Shown one piece after another: positions 21,195 through 32,390 of a stretch of DNA of 64,000 bases. The number at the start of each line of letters is the position of its first letter. The stretch's first letter is position 1. This stretch comes from Daphnia pulex (taxonomy: Eukaryota; Arthropoda; Branchiopoda; Diplostraca; Daphniidae). Location of the stretch: contig NC_060019.1 in assembly GCF_021134715.1 (NCBI RefSeq), positions 2,666,001 through 2,730,000 of the forward strand, written 5' to 3'. The notes beneath the pieces were generated by a model. That model made no database searches. It was not told the DNA's origin and was given only the letters and a program-made list of their open reading frames with translations. The translations under genes and the position numbers were made by a program.

Positions 21195-21399
21195 TGTAAC
21201 ATACAAGGATAAGGAGTGTATTGCTAATACTACATTCTAGTACAGTCACTGTTAGACAGCCAAGGACAGCCAGGGAACAGCCCCGATCAGTCCGATGCTC
21301 TACGCTTATATACCCGGCTAGGCCGGCACAGTCATACAGTACGTCCGGTTGGACTACATACCAGACGTATCACATAGCGTGGTCATTGACCACGCGACA
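21195..21399 (-). repeat. 5' LTR (in element orientation)
   Basis: Identical copy of the LTR at 18,724-18,928. Its minus-strand TATA box at about 21,302-21,314 would drive transcription across the interior. Confidence 0.93.
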
Positions 21400-23045
21400 G
21401 TATTTTGTATTCCATTCCATGAGATCAACTCACAAGTATGAAAGGCACTGCAAAGGCACTGCAGAGACAATTTCATCGCACATATACACCCTGGATTGAT
21501 TTTAGTATAAGACTAGAACAATTACCAAAAAGATCCCTGGTATGTATATAAATTTTGAAAGTGTTATCTCTGGTAAGAAAAAAAGCATAACCAAAAGCGA
21601 CAAGCAAGTTTGTTTCGTGAGAGACTTGTAAACTTAAAAAAAGATCAAAATTTCTCAAAAACGAGACAAGTTAAGTGAAAAACAAAAGGGAAGTGGGGCG
21701 GGAGGCAGTAAGTAATTTCAGGCGAGTCGAGAAGAGAGGGACTTTTTAAACTTCGGACAGGACCGCAGGAGTGCTGGGAATAACATCCATAATCACTTTG
21801 ACAGGGTCGTTGTTGTTTTCCTCGGGCTCGATCTTGAACGCAGACTGCTGCTTCTCCAAGTCGGTGGCGGTGCAATGGGAACTAGTGCGGGGTGCTCGAC
21901 GGCCGCTACCGCGTCGGACGGGTTTGTCTGGCTGCGCAAGGTGTTGATTCAGCAGCTTGATGATTTCCTCCACGTCGGCTTCATTCTTGCCTTTGATGTT
22001 CTCTTTGATGACCTCGACCACACCGTCATCTTTCTTGTCCTGCAAAAGAATTTTCAATTATCCGGTTATGAATTGAAAATAAGAAAACAAACTCACCTTG
22101 AATGTTTCCGTAAGGCCTGCATAGGTGATGCCCGACTCGACGAGCATATGGCGGAGGAATCCAGCTCGCCGGCCAGGCTTGATACCTTGACGAAAGGAAA
22201 CATGTCAGCGAATACAGGTCTCCATTGAGCCTCCTTAGTCAATTCTTCTTTGATCTTCTTGACTTGTTCGAGCAAATGATCCTAACTGATGAGGTTCTCC
22301 TTAAGTACCCCAGTGTTGATGCGGCCGCCATGCACCTTGCGAAGGATCTTGTGAAGTGCTTGATTGAGCACGTTGAACAGCGCTCTCCAAAGGTGTGTCG
22401 ACTCCAAGGTGGTGATCAGCCAAAGCTTTAAGGACCATGCGATGTTCATCCTTCAAATCATGCACCTGTTTTCGATTGAAACGTTAGAAAATCTAACCAA
22501 TTAACGTGTTACTATTTCATTTGTTACCTGTTGACGGAGCAGATCCCAGCCATTAACACATCCAAGCAAAATCTTGTTGACATAATCAAGAAGACGGTAA
22601 CGTTCCAAAGCCTAAAACAAACTGAAAGTTAGAAACGAGTCTAAAAATAGAAACTAAATGGCGATATACCTGGAAGAGCTGAAGGATCTTGGAGTGGCGT
22701 GGTTCAAAGAAGACTATAAGACAATTTTCTTGTCGGTGAAATTATCTTTTTGGAGCTTGATGAGCCACGAGGCGAAATCGTTGCAGGCGGCCACCTCGCT
22801 CTTGGACTTGAGCATTCTGTTGTTGCGGATCTCCTTGAGCATGCGGTAACGACACACACGCCGTCAAAAAAAGAAAAAAAGACGGCGCCCGTGTCAACGA
22901 TGCGAAGATTGTAGTTGCGAATTACATTCAGCGGTAGCTTGCCATACGGCATGGCGTACTCGTTGAAATCGTGCCCTTCTGCTTTCTCTTACTGTGCCAC
23001 GTAGAATGATCCCAGGTTACCATCTCGTCGATGAGGCGTCGACCA

Positions 23046-23440
23046 GTAACGGTGGCTTCCCACATGACCACAGCAATGCTGTCATCGTGTTCAGGCATTG
23101 GCTGTGCTGGCTGAGTGGTGATCACAGCGGGGGGGGGGGAGCATCAGATTCAACCTTGGCCTCTGGAGTTGGTGGCTGAATTACCACCTCTATGATGGTC
23201 TCCTCTATGATGGTCTCCCGGAAGATGAGGTCTGTTGTTCTTCACTGTTGTTAGTCATTTCTGTAATTTTATTCTGCAACACAAAATACTATCGATAAAT
23301 CAAACAGCATTCAATAACAGTGTAGATGGTTAAATATAATGTGGGAATACGAAGCCAGGCTTCAAGAACAGTTCCCCTTTTCTTTAACTGTGGTATTGAA
23401 TTAGTTAATTAATTACCTGAGGATCTACCATTGATGGCCA
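23046..23440 (-). repeat. Intragenic tandem duplication, copy 1
   Basis: Matches 23,457-23,875 at about 93 percent by eye, with the offset growing from 411 to about 437 bp through indels. It includes an exon encoding TTQPAQPMPEH and an ATGGTAGATCCTCAG|GT exon end. The G-run is 11 nt here and 6 nt in the other copy. Confidence 0.85.
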
Positions 23441-23456
23441 CTGGTTGATGGAACAA

Positions 23457-23875
23457 GTAACGTTGGCTTCCCACATGCCCACAGAAATGCTGTCATTGTG
23501 TTCAGGCATTGGCTGTGCTGGCTGAGTGGTGATCACAGCGGGGGGAGCACCAAATTCAACCTTGGCCTCTGGAGTTGGTGGCTGAATTACCACCTCTATG
23601 ATGGTCTCCTCTCTGATGGTCTCCTCTATGATGGTCTCCCGGAAGATGATGTCTGTTGTTCTTCACTGTTGTTGGTCATTTCTGTAATTTTATTCTGCAA
23701 CACAAAACACTATCGATAAATCAAACAGCATTCAACAACAGTGTAGATGGTTCAAAAAAAAATGCGAGCAAAGAGAATACGAAGGCAGGCTTCAAGAACA
23801 GTTCCCCTTTTCTTTAACCAATGTGGTATTGAATTAGTTAATTAATTACCTGAGGATCTACCATTGTGTCTACCA
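23457..23875 (-). repeat. Intragenic tandem duplication, copy 2
   Basis: Partner of 23,046-23,440. It holds the better-preserved version of the same exon and the probable first exon of the gene (MVDTMVDPQ). Confidence 0.85.
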
Positions 23876-24228
23876 TTGTGGCCGCTGGTTGATGGAAGAG
23901 AATATTCATTTACTTTCGAATGAATGAATTGAAGATTGAAATGGAAAACAAAACAGTAGAGTAGACCGAGTTGACTAGATAATAGGCTGTTTATATAGCA
24001 CGGCCTTATAGCAATGCGTCAGAACTCAGAACCATCTAACGGCAGTTTAATAAAACACGAAAACACAATTATGATTTCGTCGCAATATAAAAATCTAAAT
24101 GCGACGGCTCCATGTAAAACCTTGTCTTGCACAAGATGATCATAATTTCCTAATTGTTTAACTCTAAGAAAAAAAACGTATAAGACATTAATGAAATAAA
24201 CAACTTTCCTATCTCACTGAGAGGAACA

Positions 24229-24461
24229 ACGCCATCTGTTGGTCTGGGTTGGGTTGGGTTGGGTTGGGTTGGGTTGGGTCAGGAAACAGGTCTTTGGCGA
24301 TAGAATCCCTATCGGGAAATTTTTTTGACCCATGGGTCGGCCCGGGCCGAGTCCAATTTGCTCTGTTGGCCCAACCCGCTCCAACCCGCGGAAGAAGAAA
24401 AACCCATCTAAAAAACCTATTTAAAAAAAAAACGCTAAAAAACGTTCGGGCCACAGCCCTA
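24229..24461. mobile_element. Truncated second copy of the hAT-type MITE
   Basis: 24,322-24,461 matches 17,963-18,104 of the MITE above, including the terminal CCACAGCCCTA, and the same GCTGGAACCCGATAAAAAA follows. The left part is replaced by a GGGTT pentamer array (24,245-24,279), so this copy is shortened. The shared right flank implies that both MITEs sit in copies of one larger repeat. Confidence 0.75.
24245..24279 (+). repeat. (GGGTT)n array
   Basis: Seven tandem TGGGT/GGGTT units inside the truncated MITE. It resembles a G-rich telomere-like or G-quadruplex-forming repeat but is not the arthropod TTAGG telomere unit. Confidence 0.85.
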
Positions 24462-24715
24462 GCTGGAACCCGATAAAAAATGTCATTGCTAATTGGTATT
24501 CATCGGCAGAGATCTGGCAACACGGTTCTGTCATGTTCGTCTCGTCTGGTAAGTTTTCGAAAGTGACAAGTTCTTGTTCTTGTTATTCTTTCCTGGGAAG
24601 TGTCAAATCAGCAGATTTTACTGCTTAACTTAACTGTTACGCAGTTTAATTATTCCAGCCATCGACAATTTATTTTCATGCTTATTTTAGAGGTATACAC
24701 TAATATTACAATAAA

Positions 24716-25749
24716 ATGATAAAAAGAGGCGCACTCATCGTACTAGAAGGATGTGATCGGTCAGGAAAAACTACTCAATGTCAAAAGGTAAAACATTTGT
24801 ATTAATAAACATCTTAAAATCAAATAAACAAAGTGCATTTGTTGAATAAATACCACAAGGCAATCAGGTGGTTACAAGAAAGCAACAAAGAAGCTCATCT
24901 AATGAGATTTCCAGGTAGCGAAATGTTTAATATTTTAATGTTGATATACTTCTTTAAATGATCTCAAAATCCTCTCAAATTTCAGATCGATCAACTATCA
25001 TTGGTAAATCTCTACCACAATTTCAACCTAATTAACATATAGATTGAAAGTATTCTTTTTACATCCTTACAGGGAGTCTTATCAATAAATACTTGGAATG
25101 CAGCACAGAATTAGATGATCATGCAATCCATTTGCTCTTTTCAGCCAATCGATGGGAACTGTTGTACGTCTTTTTTAGTTTTCCTTTTTAAATTTTTCTA
25201 TGCATTTAAGGTAAAATATTTCTACACACAGGCTAGACATTAAAAATTTATTGCAGAAAGGCACAAATGTTATCGTGGATCGTTACTCATATTCAGGAAT
25301 TGCCTTCTCTGCCGCAAAACCTGTATATATAACAAGGATTTTCAGCTAAAATTATTCTTGTAAAACTCTAACTTGCCTAATACTTTGTTATAGAACATGG
25401 ACTTAAGGTGGTGCCAACAATCAGACAGTGGTTTGTTGAAACCTGATCTGGTAATATTTCTTGATATTGATCCCGTTGAGGCACAAACTAGGGGACAGTA
25501 TGGATCTGAACGCTACGAAAATCTCGAGATGCAGAAAGTTGTCCGATCAAACTATCTGAAGCTTCAAGATGAATCATGGAGGGTAATGCCATAATAAAAT
25601 ATTCTAGAATACTCCTTATAATGTTTTATTTTCAGGTTGTAGATGCCAGCAGATCTATGGAAGAAGTCGGGCGTGATGTCTGTCGATTGGTTCAGGAAGC
25701 ATTAGTCAATATAACACCCGATTCCGCATTGAAGCAACTGTGGATTTAA
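24716..25749 (+). CDS. DTYMK: Thymidylate kinase (dTMP kinase)
   Basis: Phosphorylates dTMP to dTDP with ATP for DNA synthesis. Seven exons (24,716-24,787; 24,860-24,914; 24,986-25,003; 25,073-25,163; 25,232-25,322; 25,394-25,582; 25,636-25,749) with GT-AG introns of 53-72 nt join into one open frame of 209 residues. The human enzyme has 212. Residues 1-25 carry the P-loop ([16 protein letters not shown]), then RFPDRSTIIG for substrate binding, [10 protein letters not shown], the [10 protein letters not shown] motif and the lid with [10 protein letters not shown]. The P-loop Asp/Gly/Lys/Thr are all present. Val is replaced by Cys before DRSGK. The start is the first ATG, just before the conserved [10 protein letters not shown] polyadenylation AATAAA lies at 25,836-25,841. 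It appears intact and functional. It is the most reliable gene model in the window. Confidence 0.96.
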
Positions 25750-25835
25750 TTTGTGTCAAATAATTTTGAAGTTTATTCACTTGTGTAACGAAGAAAGCCC
25801 TTAGTGTATTTCGGATCCATTAATTTTATAATTAA

Positions 25836-25841
25836 AATAAA
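25836..25841 (+). terminator. Polyadenylation signal of thymidylate kinase
   Basis: AATAAA 87 nt after the stop codon of the kinase gene, in AT-rich sequence. Confidence 0.6.
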
Positions 25842-25849
25842 TTGTTAGT

Positions 25850-26815
25850 CATATTTTGAAGGAGCTGTATCCTGTATTTTAGTGCGATCGACGCTTTCAT
25901 GAAATAGTAGAGAATATTGTAGTTTACGTTCCTTGCAGAAAAGGTTGAAAAATCGTTTTTTTTTTTCTGCTCTGACCGTAGAGTAGAGTGAGTAGTTACG
26001 TATTTCTACCCAACAGTAATTTCTTGCACATTTTCCCCTCTCCAGCCAGTTTCATTCATTTCTCATGTACTGACTAAATCTGAAATTCAAGTTCTCCTGT
26101 ATAAATCCGGAACAAGCTTGAAAACCAAACGTTACAGGGAGGGAATGATGAATCAAATGGGTGTGTTTGGTTATGAGGGTGGAAGCGCGGAGCCCGTTAT
26201 TATATCCTTAGAGTGCCAAACACACAGCGACCAAAGTTGTCGGACAAAGTAGAGAGGCGTTGCTGGGCTCACGGGAGACGAGATTGGACGTTTGCGTGCC
26301 GATGAATGGCCTCCGTGTTGAGTAAGGGTTATGGGCTATACATAGACGGACGCAGACGACAATATCGAGAAATGCGCCCAGTATATGCACTGTATATACC
26401 TTAAAATCCGGCTAAAATCAGCCAGACCCCAATCAGCATGACCGCTGGTGTCCATCGTCTGTCATTCGAAGGGCCTAGATCTGCTGTCCAGAATTCCGTC
26501 CTATACAACAACGACAAGAGAGAAACATCACAACAACTTTGGTCGGCTACATCATTTTCTCCGAGTTAATTCCCCCCCCCCTAAAAAAAACTCGATTTTC
26601 TTCCTCTAAAACAAAAATTTCAATTAAATTTTTCACGCCCAATATATATATAGAGCGATAATAATCAGACCTATTAAATTCTGTTTCTTTTTAGTGTTTG
26701 ACATAGAATGCGATTAGAAAGACGAGATAAGATTATACATAACAATATTAAATATTATTTTATCAAAATGAGCGCCTCAGCTTCTTTTTCTGTTCATTTT
26801 TCAAAAGCTGCTGCA
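25850..26815. other. Spacer, no gene seen
   Basis: Separates the thymidylate kinase gene from the convergent KLF-like locus. It contains a C9 run at about 26,570 and AT-rich tracts. No supported coding region was found. Confidence 0.5.
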
Positions 26816-26823
26816 TATTATTT

Positions 26824-27960
26824 CTAGGCCGTTACGTGCCGTTTCATGTGTACGGCAAGACAAGGGGCAAGATGGTCGAATCTGGAGAATGCCCGTTCGC
26901 AGAGGCGGCACTGGAAGGGCCGGTCGCCGGTGTGGTTGCGGTAGTGGCGGGTGAGCTCGTCGGAGCGGGCGAATTTCCATCCGCATCCCTTCCAGGAGCA
27001 CTGGTACGGCTTCTCGCCCGTGTGCGTCCGCAGGTGGGCCTTCAGGTGCGACGACTTCGTGTACGTCTTGGCGCATCCGTCAAACGAGCACAAATGAGTC
27101 GTCACTTTCTTCCGGCCTCATCGCTTCTGCCCTGCGCGAATGTTTCGCGTACAATGTTCAAAATTAAACAGAAAAAAAAACGCGGGAGAAATTTGAAATT
27201 CAAATATTTACCGCGTTTGGCTTTGACGGAAAACCGGCCTGTTGGCCGGCATCAGAGGTTGCTGTTGCTGTTGCGGAGTGGGTTATAGATGGATGAGATG
27301 CGGATGATGATGATGCTGATTCAATTGGAGTTGATTGTGATGATGAGTGGCGGAGTTGAGCGTCTCCAGAGGAGCAACGACCCGGGGCGAAGAGGGTGGC
27401 GTCGAGACGGACACCCTCCCGCCTGGTCCCTGGTGGCGGTGGTGATGAGCAAACGGCGAGTGATGGACGGAGAACCTGCCGGCCGCCAGATGATGAGCCG
27501 GCCCGCCTTGATGCTGATGATGCAAACTGTTGGCGTGACGGGCCAGCGGGACGGCCACCGATCGGTGGTAGTGGTGATAAGCCGACGGATGGTGAGGAAG
27601 GTGGCCGAATCCGGCGTAACTCCCGTTGTTGTTGCTGTTGCCGTTCGGCGACGGTGACGGACTGCTGATCGACGCGCTGCCACCCGTCTTGTTGCCGTGA
27701 ATCAAATGGTGATGATTTGAATTTCCCGTCGGCTGCCCATAAATCCCGGCCGACCTCTGATAGCCTCCGCCGCCATCGGTCGCCGACAGGTTCTGCTGGT
27801 GATGGAACGACGGAGAGGCCGCCGGATAGTATAGCCCGGATGATGATGATGATGATGCTGGACTGACGGATGCTGGACGTGATGATATTGCAGATCATTA
27901 TTGCCGAAATAGGACGACGACGATATAAATATTCTGCAGCATTTCTTAAACTTATTCGAC
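26824..27960 (-). pseudogene. Krueppel-like factor (KLF2/4 type), damaged
   Basis: The last exon (27,116-26,824) encodes three C2H2 fingers: [40 protein letters not shown] and [31 protein letters not shown] and RPFQC match KLF1/2/4-type transcription factors, which bind CACCC/GC boxes. A 95-nt GT-AG intron joins it in phase to VKAKRG, giving the KLF-typical basic KRGRKK linker. The upstream exon (27,212 to about 27,960) is His/Ser/Pro/Gln-rich. Its reading shifts frame at least three times, for example before KAKRG and near 27,840, and has a stop after HPHLIHL. Finger 3 has four extra residues (C-x2-C-x16-H instead of x12) and Phe for the DNA-contact Ser. This looks like a decaying paralogue, although poor sequence quality could mimic it. 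Confidence 0.75.
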
Positions 27961-28742
27961 CGGATTCAAACATGGGAATCAAGCGTGGCCGTTGTGGCCT
28001 GTAGCAGTAAGCTACTATAATCACACGATTGACCAAGAAACATTCAAGAACAATTTCAGCTACATACCCATTTAAGGCTATGATCGACTTCCAGAGATGG
28101 TACAAACCGGATTTACGGAAACGGAACGAAAGAAGGCCCATCACTTCTAGCTGTCTTATTACTGATGAGATCCACTCCCTCTTCTTATTCTAATGGTCTC
28201 ATCAAGGGCACTGACGCAACTGTACTAGCTAGTGCAAAGAATTCATCAGATAGTGATCACGTCAACGCGATCTCCATTTCAAGACAGAAATTTTCAGAAA
28301 TGGTCCCAGTTGGGAACGCTACTTACACTTAAACGAAATTAAGGAGAAAAAAAATTAACGTTAACACGTCACTCTATACAGTCAATAATAAAAATCGTAA
28401 TGATGACGCTCCGTAAATGCCCATTTTGTTAAACAACTTTTTTCCCTGAATCTCCTTAGTCTCTCCTTGAATCGCATTAGTGTTGGCTCAGGCCAAAACG
28501 TTGGTTACTGCCTTTCTTGTTTACTCTTTTCATCTAGAACTTTCAGAATTGCTCCAGTTCTTTCTAGTAAGGTTGCGTCTATTCTGTTCTTGTTGTGTTC
28601 ATATTCTCTTTCTGTTATTGCACCGATTTACTGAAAGTGTTATAGTAGCGATTACTCTTAGTGTCGGACTTACTCTTCGAGTTTTTGTGCAGTCATAAAA
28701 CCGTCGCGACAATTTGATAAAAAGGTGAAACTGTCCAACTTA

Positions 28743-30140
28743 ATGGCGGAGCTACATTCAAGCATGGATGAAATCAACGACATGTTACGCCAAGGTGTCA
28801 ATATCAATTGCGTAAATAAAGAAGGGTTGACGCCACTTCTCCAACTGACAAAGAGAGGCCATTCCAGGAAAGATTTGATGGATGCGATCCGACTCTTGTT
28901 GAATCAAGAAGGAATAGACGTGAATTGCAAGGATCAAGAAGGATGGAATGCCCTGTTTTATTTGTGTCGGCTCTGTCACCAGAACAACCTCGTTGATATC
29001 GTCAGATTGTTAATACAACACGGAATCGACGTTACCTGGAAGAATGAATTTGGCCAAAATGCTTTGTTAGTTTTGTGCATGCATTATCCAAATGAGAACT
29101 TGATAGATATTGCTAGCCTTTTGATTGACAACGCCATCGATGTTAACTGTAGAAATCAAGTCGGATGGAATGCTCTCCATGGCTTGTGTAAAAATTACAA
29201 GAATAATAACTTAATTGATATTGTTCGACTCCTGATTGAGGCCGGAATCGATATCAATTGTAAAAACGAGGAAGGGTGGAATGCTTTACATTGCTTGTGT
29301 AAAAATTACAAGAATGTTAACTTAATTGATATTGTTCGACTTCTGATTGCGGCTGGCATTGATATCAACTGCTCCAACAACGGCGGATGGAACGCCCTCC
29401 ATATTTTGTGTGGGAATTATGAGGAAGAAAATCTGATTGGCGTGGTTCAGCTATTCATCGACAATGGGATCGACGTCAACTGTAGAACCGAAGACGGGTG
29501 GAATGCCCTACATAGCTTGTGTAAAACATGTAAGAATCTTAACTTTATTAACGTTGTTCGAATTTTGATTGAGGCTGGCATTGATATCAACTGCTCCAAC
29601 AACGGCGGATGGAACGCCCTCCAAATTCTATGTGGAAATTACGCAGAAGAAAATCTGATTAACGCCGTTCAGCTTTTCATCGACAATGGGATCGACGTCA
29701 AATGCAGAACCAAAGACGGATGGAATGCTCTCCATGGCTTGTGTAAAAATTACAAGAATATTAACATCATTGACTTAATTCGGCTTCTGATTGAGGCTGG
29801 AATTGATATCAACTGCAGAAACCAACGCGGATGGAACGCCCTCCATATTTTGTGCGCAAATTACGCGGAAGAAAATCTGACTGACGTAGTTCTGTTTTTT
29901 ATCGACAACGGAATCAAAATCAACGGAAAAATCTACGGACATAGCGGCTGGAATGCTCTTCATATTCTGTGTAGGTACAATTCAAGCATCAAACTGATCG
30001 ACACACTGCGACTGTTGATTCGAGCTGGGATTGACGTGAATTGCCAGTCAAAAGCATCTAGTCCTCAATTACTTATTCGACAAAATTACAAACAAGAAAA
30101 CATGGAAGAAATTATTGCGCTTCTTAACAGTAGAAGTTAA
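28743..30140 (+). CDS. Ankyrin-repeat protein, tandem copy 1
   Basis: Single-exon frame of 465 residues from ATG 28,743 (MAELHSSMDEINDMLRQ), chosen because the frame before it has no ATG. It is built of about eleven ankyrin repeats plus a short C-terminal cap. The first repeat is near canonical (GLTPLLQL). The rest are 37-residue units of the form D-[IV]-N-C-x4-GWNALHxLCxNY-x4-NLIDIVRLLI-x2-GI, four residues longer than the usual 33. Alternate units resemble each other (INCSNNGGW, VNCRTxDGW), so the array grew by copying two-repeat blocks. Ankyrin repeats mediate protein-protein binding. No membrane segment, signal peptide or second domain is present. It is the upstream member of three tandem paralogues, with related 5' and 3' flanks. 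Binding partner unknown. Confidence 0.88.
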   Translation: MAELHSSMDEINDMLRQGVNINCVNKEGLTPLLQLTKRGHSRKDLMDAIRLLLNQEGIDVNCKDQEGWNALFYLCRLCHQNNLVDIVRLLIQHGIDVTWKNEFGQNALLVLCMHYPNENLIDIASLLIDNAIDVNCRNQVGWNALHGLCKNYKNNNLIDIVRLLIEAGIDINCKNEEGWNALHCLCKNYKNVNLIDIVRLLIAAGIDINCSNNGGWNALHILCGNYEEENLIGVVQLFIDNGIDVNCRTEDGWNALHSLCKTCKNLNFINVVRILIEAGIDINCSNNGGWNALQILCGNYAEENLINAVQLFIDNGIDVKCRTKDGWNALHGLCKNYKNINIIDLIRLLIEAGIDINCRNQRGWNALHILCANYAEENLTDVVLFFIDNGIKINGKIYGHSGWNALHILCRYNSSIKLIDTLRLLIRAGIDVNCQSKASSPQLLIRQNYKQENMEEIIALLNSRS

Positions 30141-30144
30141 CCTA

Positions 30145-32390
30145 TGTAAAATCATATTGTTTGAGCGCGTTTGTTAAATCTGCAGTCTAAAGAACATTTG
30201 CGATTCCAACCGGAAAAGCAATTCATTCTTTTGTCAAGAGAAATCCCTTTGTTAGTTCTTGCATAATGTAATCCCGCTATTAATGCAGAAAACTTTTAAG
30301 AATTGCTTTGAGAATTAAACAGAATACAGAATATTAAACCAACCAAATAAATGCGAAACGTTAAAATCAATTCATTAACATACTCATATAATTTGTTGAT
30401 GTGATGTGTCGTCTCCGTGACAGCAGTCCCATTATAATAACTTCGGTAATAGTCGTGGAAGAGGATGTTTCCACTGGAATAGCTGGCTGCCGTCGCTTCG
30501 ATCGGTCCTTGAAGTTCAGACAGCAGAGAAAACATCCGTGCCCTGGAACTCTTGCACTATATTCAAATCTTGCATGTCAATCTGTCATTTTCATTGTTGA
30601 TTACCAGGACAACGAAGGAGCAGGGAATGGTGCTATATAGCCTACCGGGATGTAACGATACAGGGACATCCGCATACGGAGGTTATCAGTAAAGCACGTT
30701 CCGGTGAGAAATAATTTTTTTCTGACTAATTTGTAAACCTTATGGGACTGAAACAGAGTTTTGGATCTGTAGTTTTGCCTGCCAGCTTTTTAGGGCTTTA
30801 ACGACACACAAGATAACGACTTTAACTCAAATTAAATTAGACAAACAACGTGTCGACCGATAGACGCACACGGCTTGGAGTTGCCAACTACAGTGACAGA
30901 TGCATACGCGTGGGTTGAAACTAAATAGGTTGTTTTTTTGTTAGTTTTTAACATTGCAAAAGGAATGCAAATAAGTGCAAAACTATCAATCAAAATCGAG
31001 ATATTCTAATACTCGAACTTTCCTTGTATATAAGAACGGATAACCCACGACGGATTCAACAGCCGTAGGAGAAAGCTAGGTGATCCTTTTCTTGGCAGCT
31101 ACGATGGTCAATGAAGGGGATACTCGGATTATTGGGACTTCGGCTGGATCATATGCAGAACGGAGATGTCTTTGATGTGATGATTCATCGCTCCATCGAT
31201 GATTACATGGTAATCAAATCCTGAATATTTGGAGAGAAAAATATATTGAAATTAATGAATAACAAAGGGCCGAATGCGGATGGTATCAACCTTCCTCTCT
31301 TCAGTAGCTGAAGAATTGTTATTGAAGTCCACAATTTATTTTTTTGTTAAAGACTTATACTGTTACTACACTTTATGTCTAGTAAAAAAAAATTTGAGAA
31401 CACTTTGCTCATTTCTAAAAACTTCTCCTTTTCACAATTAAAGTTTATTCAGTGGAATGGTTCCATTCACTTTTCAGGCCACACATGAGCTAAAAATAAT
31501 TATTGAACCAATGTTAGTTCAAGTTTGATATAAGTTGGCACTGGTAAAAAAATTGATATTTCTGTTTCCTTTTTATTACAGCATTATTATCATACTTTTA
31601 CTTTTAAACTTATATGAAATAAAAAGTTAAATTTATGGCATATAATCACTATAATAAACAACATTTTGCAAAACACCTGCAATGCAGAATTTCTAAATTT
31701 GTGTGACACCATAATGGGAACTTTCCAATAACTAGTGTTTTCTTTTATTGTCAATCAATCTGAACAGGAAGATTTTTTGCAGTAAGTGCAGAAGGTTCAA
31801 GGTTGACTATGAAAGTTCAGATTGTAACTTCTCTCTACAAAATATGAAAATGGGTTTACATGCACCAAATTGCTTACAAAATACAGGTAATTTGCCAGTA
31901 AATACAAAAACAAATAATGAGAAACCATGGGTTTTACATTTTATACTTTAAACTTACTTGTGAATTATTTCCGATAATTTCATCAACTTTGTTTTTGTTT
32001 ATGAAGACAAGAACCACAAGAAAAAAGGCAGTCGACGGATGACAACGGTGACATCTATTTTTGAATGAACCAACTATCGTCTACGATTTCAAATTCAAAA
32101 TTTTCAAATTTTATGAACGTAGGCTACGTACGTACACTCAGAAATTTAAAAAAGGCTAGATTCCCGAACACCTTTTCACGCTTTACGATAGCTCCATCGC
32201 ATACTTCCGGTATATTTTTTAAATTGTGAAAAAATTTCCAAAGTATTGTTGAGATTACATTAAATGAGTCATGAGACTAACTTCACTTGAGTGTGAAAAA
32301 TGAATCATACTTCGACGAAAATGGAAAATACAGTGAACACATATGGTTAACACACTTTTATGGTTATTCACATATGGTTATTCACATATG
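30145..32390. other. Spacer between ankyrin genes 1 and 2
   Basis: The first 500 bp (to about 30,640) are a diverged copy of the 3' flanks of genes 2 and 3, with the same GAAAACATCC...CTGGAACTCTTGCACTA segment. The rest is AT-rich. A 67-codon frame at 31,748-31,951 with FCSKCRRF is not convincing as a gene. Confidence 0.6.

Larger units (their letters stand above)
18724..21399 (-). mobile_element. Non-autonomous LTR retrotransposon (minus strand)
   Basis: Two 205-bp direct LTRs, identical by eye, bracket 2,266 bp. The 4-bp duplication GTAT lies at 18,720-18,723 and 21,400-21,403. Orientation is minus: on that strand the LTR runs TGTCGCG...GTTACA, a TGG-starting primer site follows the 5' LTR, and a polypurine tract precedes the 3' LTR. 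The interior has no gag, protease, reverse transcriptase or integrase. It carries a GC-rich minisatellite and a sense-strand Arg/Glu-rich open frame. It is a LARD/TRIM-like element that would depend on proteins from another copy. LTR identity means insertion was recent. Confidence 0.93.
21746..23876 (-). pseudogene. Unrecognised multi-exon gene, frameshifted
   Basis: Minus-strand exons with GT-AG borders: 23,876-23,850 (MVDTMVDPQ), a region around 23,260-22,680, 22,611-22,528 (28 codons, ALERYRLLDYVNKILLGCVN), 22,465-22,097 and 22,039-21,746. The protein is rich in Lys, Leu and Glu, for example RMLKEIRNNRMLKSKSEVAA and LTKEAQWRPVFADMFPFVK, and ends PSTPAVLSEV. I do not recognise the family. 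Shifts of frame near 22,175, 22,380 and 22,715, an in-frame TAG near 22,290 and a G11 run near 23,130 break the reading. A local duplication of the 5' exons adds to the damage. It is probably a recently dead gene, or one with sequence errors. Confidence 0.55.

Noticed and set aside
27200..28144. 314-codon minus-strand open frame
   Set aside because: It overlaps the KLF-like exon in a different frame and is Arg/Ser-rich by repeat composition. The KLF reading is supported by the fingers and intron phase.
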